The notes under the pieces are model-generated. The model had not been told where the DNA came from. It worked only from the letters and a program-made list of their open reading frames with translations, and made no database searches. Positions 58,099 to 64,000 of a stretch of 64,000 nt of DNA are shown piece after piece. Positions within the stretch are counted from its first letter, which is position 1; each line of letters opens with the position of its first letter. Made by a program: the position numbers and the translations under genes. The DNA is from Bisporella sp. PMI_857 (taxonomy: Eukaryota > Ascomycota > Leotiomycetes > Helotiales > Helotiaceae), in the NCBI GenBank assembly GCA_021307315.1, contig JAJSPD010000122.1, positions 1 through 64,000 of the forward strand, in the 5' to 3' direction.

Positions 58099-59634
58099 GG
58101 GTTTGGCACCAGTTGCAATAGTAATTTCTACTTCCTGCCTTCCACCTTTCCATACATAGCCATAAAATACTAATTTTCTATCACCAAAAAACCGTTGTGA
58201 CAAAGGAAGTGAAATATCAACTTTATGTCCCACATGAGAGCTACGAAGTAAATTGTTGGGAAGCTATCTAAACTCTACAGCTAATATAAGCACTTCAGGA
58301 AGCTACTTATATCTCTTGCCCAAGCTGGAAACGCCTAGATTTACCAGAATAGGGAAGAAGCGGAACAATAATTAGCAACGAGGACGTTAGCAAACAAACC
58401 AATGCAAAAAGACTATGTTTCAGGGTTTAGACGTTCCTAGGGCACAGGGAGGATATGGGACGATAACAGTGGTAGAAGTCAGCATTGACATTATATCCCA
58501 TTGCGTATACTTGTACAATTACCAATAAGCGTAGAACTGTTGCGCATGCTCAACAGCATGTCTTCTGAGACTTCCCTTATGAGGTCGCCTATTACCTGCC
58601 AAAAATTCCCGAATCGGTTGTTGGTATATCAACCTTAGATCAATGGATGGGAGCGAGATGTCCTAAAGCCCATTATTTCCAATAAGCTATATGCAGGCGT
58701 ACCTTCTTGTATCATAGCGTGCTCCACCCAGGGAGGAAGTGATGTCAACTCAGTAATCACGAGTTATCTTGCTACTTGTGCTGATGAGAAATCCGCCATA
58801 TTGTATCGCGCTTTACATATAAGAGGTAGTGCAAAAATTTTCAGTAATTTGTTGTACTAGGTACACTCGAAAATGCTAATGGCAGGTTGACAAACGGATA
58901 TATTATAGGTGATCTTATCACAGAATAGGTTGTAGAATAGGGCATACGAACTTGATTGTAGATCCAATAGAATCAACTATCTAGAGTGATGAAAATAGAG
59001 GTCTTTACGCCAAGATAGGCTAAGCCGAATCGGGCCAATAGGCTTGGCCGTTTCACAGGTGCCATTAGTATTTACTTCACATAGGTGGCTACTTGCAGTC
59101 TTATAAATCGATTGATTGCTATGAAAGTACGCAAAGGCAGGAACCACAAGGGGCATGCAAGTATTACTCACCATAGTGTACAACAGGAGGCCGCCAGAGC
59201 TCCATGCATCATGATCGCATAATGGTCCCAATGAAGAAATCGCCAAACTTGTGTAAAATGCCCTCGAGTAGCCCACATGAAGCTCGATCCACTCTAAGAT
59301 ATCTATTACCAGATATAAAGAGCTTCATTTCGACTTCGTACATGTCAAAGCCATCCCATTGTTGCGCTTTTGTTCAACGCCACAAGCCCACAAGTATTAG
59401 AAAAGCCGACAAGCGCCCAATATCAAAAAGTATAAGGAACAGCCACAAGCCAACAGCCCACTGGTGTATCAAGCCCACAAGTTACGTTCTCAAAGCCCAC
59501 AAACTCCAGATGGAGTAGAAGTCAATCGAGCCGACAACCCACAAAGCCAACCCACAAGTTAACACAAGATCCCAGAGGACCACTGTGTGGCAGTGTCAAA
59601 TAGCATGCAGTCCTCATGCCATAGCATCACCCGC
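58099..59634. other. Spacer with a short-motif repeat and a kinase-like patch
   Basis: No intact gene is present. A minus-strand patch at 59160-59290 resembles a protein-kinase segment (see findings). Repeated GCCCACAAG-like words fill 59376-59562. Confidence 0.4.
59376..59562. repeat. Dispersed CCCACAAG-type short repeats
   Basis: The word GCC(C/A)ACAAG or a one-base variant occurs about eight times in under 200 nt, unevenly spaced, just downstream of the Gar2/Nsr1-like gene end. It may be a decayed minisatellite. Confidence 0.55.
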
Positions 59635-61264
59635 TTATTCGAAGGTCTGCTTCTTGCCTTGGAAATCTCCAAAGCCTCCGCGGTTGGTGGAGGCGCCACG
59701 ACCACCACGAGCGCCTCCACGGCCACCTCCACGGCCACCTCCACGTCCCCCACGATCAAAACCTCCGCGGCCACCCTAAAGTCCGAGTCAACACACAGAA
59801 TGAACGCAAAGAAGTCAAAGAACTTACCCGTCCGCCGCCACGTCCGCGTCCACCGCCTCGTCCACCACGCCCGCCATCGTCACGAGGAGGTCGAGGAGTA
59901 GCATAGTCAAGTCTGACAGGTCGGCCATCAATGGCTTCCCCCTTCATAGCCTCAAAAGCAGTCGTGGCTTCCTCGACTGAAGCAAATGTAACATATCCGA
60001 AACCCTTAGGATTGCCGGTTTCCCTTTATTATGTTAATATATTACAATGACATAAAAGTATATATGCTTACTGATCAGTGGGGAGTCTGACATTGACGAC
60101 GGTCCCGTGCATACCAAAGGCATCGCCAATCATATCCTCATTGGCACCAAATGAGAGATTACCAAGGAACAGGGTATCGGAAGGAGCGCTTGTAGAATCA
60201 CCAAAATCTTTAGCACGGTTGTTGGCACGCTCCTTTGGTGCAGAGTTATCACGAGGAGTGGAGAAATCGACATTAGCCTCACGTCCATCAATGAGAGCAC
60301 CCTTCTTAGCCTTGAGGGCCTTAGCAGCGTCGGCAGCGTTGGTGAACTCAACATAGCCAAAACCCTTTGAGCGACCAGAGTCACGATCAGTGACAACACG
60401 AGCACCAGAGAGCTCACCGAACTCCTCGAACTCCCGGTAAAGCCACTCGTCATCAACGTTCCAGCTCAAGTTGCCAACAAACAAGTTCTTGCTGCCCTCA
60501 GCACCACCCTCAACCTTAGCCTTCTTCGCGGGAGCCTCGACTTCATCATCAGCTTTGCGCTTATTGGATTTCTCTGGCTTGGTTTCAGCTTCGGCCATGG
60601 ACTCATCAGAGTCGGAATCACTGTCTGAGTCCTCATCGGCTTCGCTGGAGTCCGAGGAATCGGAGCTTTCATCACTTGCCTTCTACGAAATATTAGTTTC
60701 AATGACTTATACAGATATAACCGACTTACGGCAGCCTTAGCACCACCGTTGACTGCACCTTTTACAGCGCCAACAGCTTTAGCGACAACTGGCTTCTCAT
60801 CACCTTCACTCTCCTCCTCACTGCTGTCATCACCGGAATCCTCGGCCTTTTCAGAGTTAGCAGCATCGTCTGAGTCGTCATCACTGCTTTCTTCGGAAGA
60901 ATCAGAGGATTCAGACGAGTCACTTTCATCAGAGGAATCTACCTCTTGCTTCTTGGCTGCTCCATTGGTCTTTCCATTGACTGGCTTCGCAACCTCATCT
61001 TCCGACTCAGACTCAGACTCCTCTTCGGACTCGGAATCCTCCTCGCTAGATTCTGAGCTTGCGGATGGGGATGGAGATGGCTCTTTGACTGGAGTCTTCG
61101 ACTTCTTGCTACTAGATGTGACCTTGGCATCTTTGGCAGGCTTGACGGGCTTAGCTGCTGTAACAGGTATCTAAGGTAGGAATTAGTCTCGTAGTAGAGG
61201 CAACGTTTGGGGCTAATAATACCTCGACCTTAGCAGCCTTCTTCACATCCTTAGATTTTCCCAT
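59635..61264 (-). CDS. Nucleolar RNA-binding protein, Gar2/Nsr1 (nucleolin-like)
   Basis: Exons 61223-61264, 60730-61170, 60072-60682, 59828-60023 and 59635-59775 join in phase to 476 residues. Layout is the classic nucleolin type: a Lys-rich start (MGKSKDVKKAAKVE), a long Ser/Asp/Glu-rich acidic domain of several serine-acid blocks, a basic nuclear-localisation-like stretch (KSNKRKADDE), two RRMs and an RGG tail. RRM1 has LFVGNLSWNV (RNP2) and SKGFGYVEF (RNP1); RRM2 has LFLGNLSFGA and PKGFGYVTF, its RNP1 lying after an intron. The tail consists of GGRGG repeats. These proteins act in pre-rRNA processing and 40S subunit assembly in the nucleolus; the acidic blocks are typical CK2 substrates. 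Confidence 0.92.
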
Positions 61265-61841
61265 GGTGATAATCTGACTCTGGCTGTATGAAGCAGATCA
61301 AAAGGCAAATTAATTTGTAAGTGATGCAAGAATCTCAGGATTCAAGAAAAGTTGAAGGTAAGATGGGGAAGTTGGGAGGAGAAGAGAAAGGCGAAGCGGT
61401 GGAGGGGATTTTTATTTCTTATCGCAAGAAAAATTATCTTAGCGTCAAAAGCTCATGTGGGTCGGTCTACTTTTCCGCTTGAAAGCCTCAGGCATGAATT
61501 AAGGCAGGAGCACTTGGCACGGATCGTGACCTGAACAAGGGAGCAGCAACATTAGAGGGCACATCGAGTTTGTGCAATCGTGTACAGGAATCATCCAGTG
61601 AGCGTTACCTGTAAGTATATATCTTTTTGGCTGCAACAGGGACTATGTGAAATTTTTAAAGCTTGATTGTTGCTCCAGCTGTCTCCTCAAACAGTACTAT
61701 GCTTTTGCGGTGTTCGGCCCTCAACCTCCACAGATCGTTGTCAGAGCAAGCCACAAGCCATTGATGTCTAGTATACTAATCAAAGCATATAGAAAATTTA
61801 AGCGGGTTTATTTTGCTCCCTTTGTGCCCAAAATCATTACA
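61265..61841. other. Divergent intergenic region
   Basis: The shared upstream region of the nucleolar protein gene (minus) and the complex I subunit gene (plus). No motif assigned. Confidence 0.5.
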
Positions 61842-62283
61842 ATGGCACCTACCCCAGAGTCCGCAGCATTCCTTGCAAAGAAGCCCAAGGTTCCGCCCAC
61901 CTTCGATGGTGTAGACTACGATGATACAAAAGCATTGAAGGCAGCACAAGATTCGGTTATTCGGGAGCAATGGATCAAGAGCATGATGGCTCGGTTAGTA
62001 CGGGAGGAGCTTGGGAAGTGCTACTACAAGGAAGGGGTTAATCATCTGGAAAACTGCGGCGCATTGAGAGGTACGAGTCCTTATACGAGCTGCGATGGAG
62101 ATATTGCATTATTTCTGAATAAGGCTTTCGCGGAGGGAGGGTCAAGCGTGGCCTATTTTTGCCGCTGTTGAGGTGCTCGAACCACCGCTGACTAGAATTA
62201 CAGAACGATATTTTGAGCTGCTGAAGGAGTCGAAGATCCGGGGATATATATTTCAACAACAGAACTACATTCCAAAATCATAG
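61842..62283 (+). CDS. Mitochondrial complex I subunit, NDUFB10/PDSW type
   Basis: Exons 61842-62070 and 62204-62283 join in phase to 102 residues. The sequence opens MAPTPESAAFLAKKP with VPPTFDGVDYDDTKALKAAQ and carries REQWIKSMMARLVREELGKC and YYKEGVNHLENCGALR before the intron; the second exon ends FQQQNYIPKS. Cysteines in GKCYY and ENCG match the conserved pair of this accessory subunit of the NADH:ubiquinone oxidoreductase membrane arm. The ATG at 61842 is chosen because the family starts with MAPTPE; the in-frame upstream extension has no homologous features. It is a housekeeping gene. Confidence 0.88.
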
Positions 62284-62621
62284 ATGGGTGAATGGATGGA
62301 CGGTATTCATTGGGAATAGATTGAATGGTCAAACCATGAGCTTAGATCGCGCCGCAGAGGGTTTACTCCTCTGGGCACATTGTAAATATGAAACCCTGTA
62401 TGAAAAAAAGAAGCTCCAGTGAGAAAAGATCTCCTTTCAAACGTTAATTTCTAGTAAATTTAACCCTATGAAGTCGGTTAACAATTTGTTTCCTGCTTGC
62501 GGTTCTGATATTGAGTGCACACTTGGACCGATTCGTCCCCCGTATAAAAAAGTTCGAGGCTATCAAACCTCAACTTCAACGTCCATCACAGTTACACTAA
62601 GTAACATAACAAACCACCGCC
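62284..62621. other. Short intergenic gap
   Basis: The complex I subunit gene ends at its left and the mL54 gene starts at its right on the same strand. Nothing notable was seen. Confidence 0.5.
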
Positions 62622-63376
62622 ATGATCTGCCGCACCTGTCTCCGAGCTCGTGCAGCTCTGTCTCATCAATCGCAGTATACTCGCCAATTCTCCACATCTT
62701 TGAGACAATTAACACCAGCGAATACACCTCTCTCCCAAACACCCTCCACCATATCGCCAGCAGCCCAACCGTCCTTTGGCACGCCACTCCCCAATTTACC
62801 CAATCCCGCTGGTGTACACGCAAAACTCAAATCCAAATCCAAAACGGCAGTCGTTGAATTACCACAAAGCATCGCCCCTGCCGGCACCGCGCTCCAAGGA
62901 ATAAATTACATCAAAGGGATCGACGACCCGATCGCGAAAGAAGAGGAAGCGTATCCGGAATGGCTATGGAAAGTCCTCGAGACTAAGGCCAAGGAGGAGA
63001 ATACCGATTTCGATGGGGATGAATTCTGTTCGTGGCCCTTCCAAACCCCTTTCCCTCCCATCCATCCATCCCTATAACCCTCTCTCCTTCCTTCAACCAC
63101 AGCTAACAGTTCGTCAAAGCGAAAAGCAAGAAGGTCAGGAGGGCGGCGGCCAAGAGACAGAGGAAGCTGGAAGCAAGATTAGCCGCTTCAGGGGATATCG
63201 AGGCGCTGCGTCCCAAAATACCTATTACGCGGCAGACAATTGATCTGCCAGGAAATGAGGAGGGGGGGCTCGAGGGGGCATTGGAGGCGGAAGGTAAGCG
63301 TGAAGAATTAAGGGCTGCAATGAGGCGGGACAGGAGGAAGGATATTAAGGGGAAGAATTATTTGAAGAGCATGTAA
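62622..63376 (+). CDS. Mitochondrial large-subunit ribosomal protein mL54
   Basis: The first exon (62622 to about 63026) encodes a mitochondrial targeting start (MICRTCLRARAALSHQSQYT) and the mL54 core: PAGTALQGINYIKGIDDPIA and YPEWLWKVLE, then DGDEF. The second, about 63110-63376, encodes a basic helix (VKAKSKKVRRAAAKRQRKLE), then IPITRQTIDLP and a final KGKNYLKSM. Both blocks fit the family in order. However, the frames meet only if the removed segment runs 63027-63109, which begins TG; the nearby GT at 63028 leaves the reading one base out of phase. The exact splice is therefore unsure. The protein belongs to the mitoribosome large subunit. Confidence 0.75.
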
Positions 63377-63744
63377 AATGTTATTAGACTAGAGTGGCAG
63401 AGACTGCTAGGTTGGAGTGCCGGATACCACATCGAATATTGTGCTCAGCGGTGCTATGCGTAAGCATAATGTATTATAAAGTGCTCGTGCATTGCAAGGA
63501 GATGATATGGAAAGGTTGGTACTTTGTATATCACGTAGCAATGGTACATATATATACAGTAAGATATTGCATTATTTACATTTATTATGGACTAACTGCA
63601 CGAGTAGTGCCTGAGTCTTGAGGCTCCGTAGGGTAGTACAGAACCATCATATCGTGCTGCCTGTTGCAGAAATAACGTCTCTAAGGAGGAAGATGTGTTG
63701 TAAATGTCCCACAGTTTAGTTCCGTTCGGTAACAAGTCCAACTT
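63377..63744. other. Convergent spacer between mL54 and TAF7
   Basis: A 3' flank of two convergent genes. No further feature recognised. Confidence 0.5.
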
Positions 63745-64000
63745 TCAATAATCATCCTCCCCAAGAGACGATTGCTTCAAAAGCAGTTCTGCCCTAAGCT
63801 TCTTCAAGTTGTCGTCCATCCTCTTCTTCAAGATGGAGTTTTGCTGATTGTTCATTTTGACTTCAACTTCCTTAATTTGCCTCTCCAGATCGGCAATATC
63901 CTCCCGAGTGCCTTCAATCTGGGCTTGACGTGCTTTCTCCTCATCATCGATATCCGAGCCGTCTTCCTCATCTTCGTCAAATCCTTCCTCTCCGGATTCG
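63745..64000 (-). CDS. TFIID subunit TAF7, C-terminal part (cut by the window edge)
   Basis: The last 84 codons are seen, ending at TGA 63745-63747. They comprise an acidic stretch (GFDEDEEDGSDIDDEE) followed by a coiled coil: REDIADLERQIKEVEVKMNN and SILKKRMDDNLKKLRAELLL, the layout found at the C-terminus of TAF7 (TAFII55). TAF7 is part of the general transcription factor TFIID in the nucleus. The N-terminal TAF7 domain lies outside the window, so the call rests on the C-terminal pattern only. Confidence 0.7.
   Translation of the reverse strand, partial: ESGEEGFDEDEEDGSDIDDEEKARQAQIEGTREDIADLERQIKEVEVKMNNQQNSILKKRMDDNLKKLRAELLLKQSSLGEDDY

Noticed and set aside
60749..61174. Plus-strand Ser-rich frame of 141 codons
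   Set aside because: It is the antisense of the acidic Ser/Asp/Glu domain of the nucleolin-like gene.

Overview
The window is chromosomal DNA of a filamentous ascomycete. Genes carry short introns of about 45-100 nt with GT..AG borders and CTAAC-type branch sites, Zn2Cys6 regulators and fungal-type secreted proteins are present, and long AT-rich spacers hold decayed genes. Several families (RNase III-only proteins, small cysteine-rich secreted proteins) suggest a Leotiomycete-like plant-associated or saprophytic fungus; this placement is inference.

Left arm (1-22600). A broken RNase III-domain gene and an unidentified exon are followed by an intact P-loop NTPase, a relic of a conserved fungal gene, an arrestin-like protein, a secreted GH43 arabinanase-type enzyme, a small cysteine-rich secreted protein, a single-pass membrane protein and a second small secreted protein. 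The spacers between them are long and mostly empty.

Centre (22607-41917). This is the main find: a galactosaminogalactan (GAG)-type exopolysaccharide cluster. It has a 2813-residue membrane glycosyltransferase of the Gtb3 type, two spherulin-4/GH135 proteins (one membrane-anchored like Sph3, one without any targeting sequence), a UDP-glucose 4-epimerase of the Uge3 type and a nine-exon secreted deacetylase of the Agd3 type. The inferred order of work is UDP-sugar supply by the epimerase, polymerisation and export by the giant transferase, then hydrolytic trimming and deacetylation at the cell surface. No ega3-like secreted galactosaminidase was seen.

Sulfur block (42549-52187). A metallo-beta-lactamase of the persulfide dioxygenase type and a YeeE/YedE sulfur-compound transporter diverge from one promoter region. 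A Zn2Cys6 regulator, a decayed glutathionyl-hydroquinone-reductase relic and a SulP sulfate permease with a STAS domain follow.

Right arm (52188-64000). A frameshifted O-methyltransferase and a decayed coiled-coil/H-type lectin gene precede a housekeeping block: a Gar2/Nsr1 nucleolar RNA-binding protein, a complex I subunit of the NDUFB10 type, mitochondrial ribosomal protein mL54 and the 3' end of TAF7. No tRNA, rRNA, CRISPR array or intact transposon was recognised.
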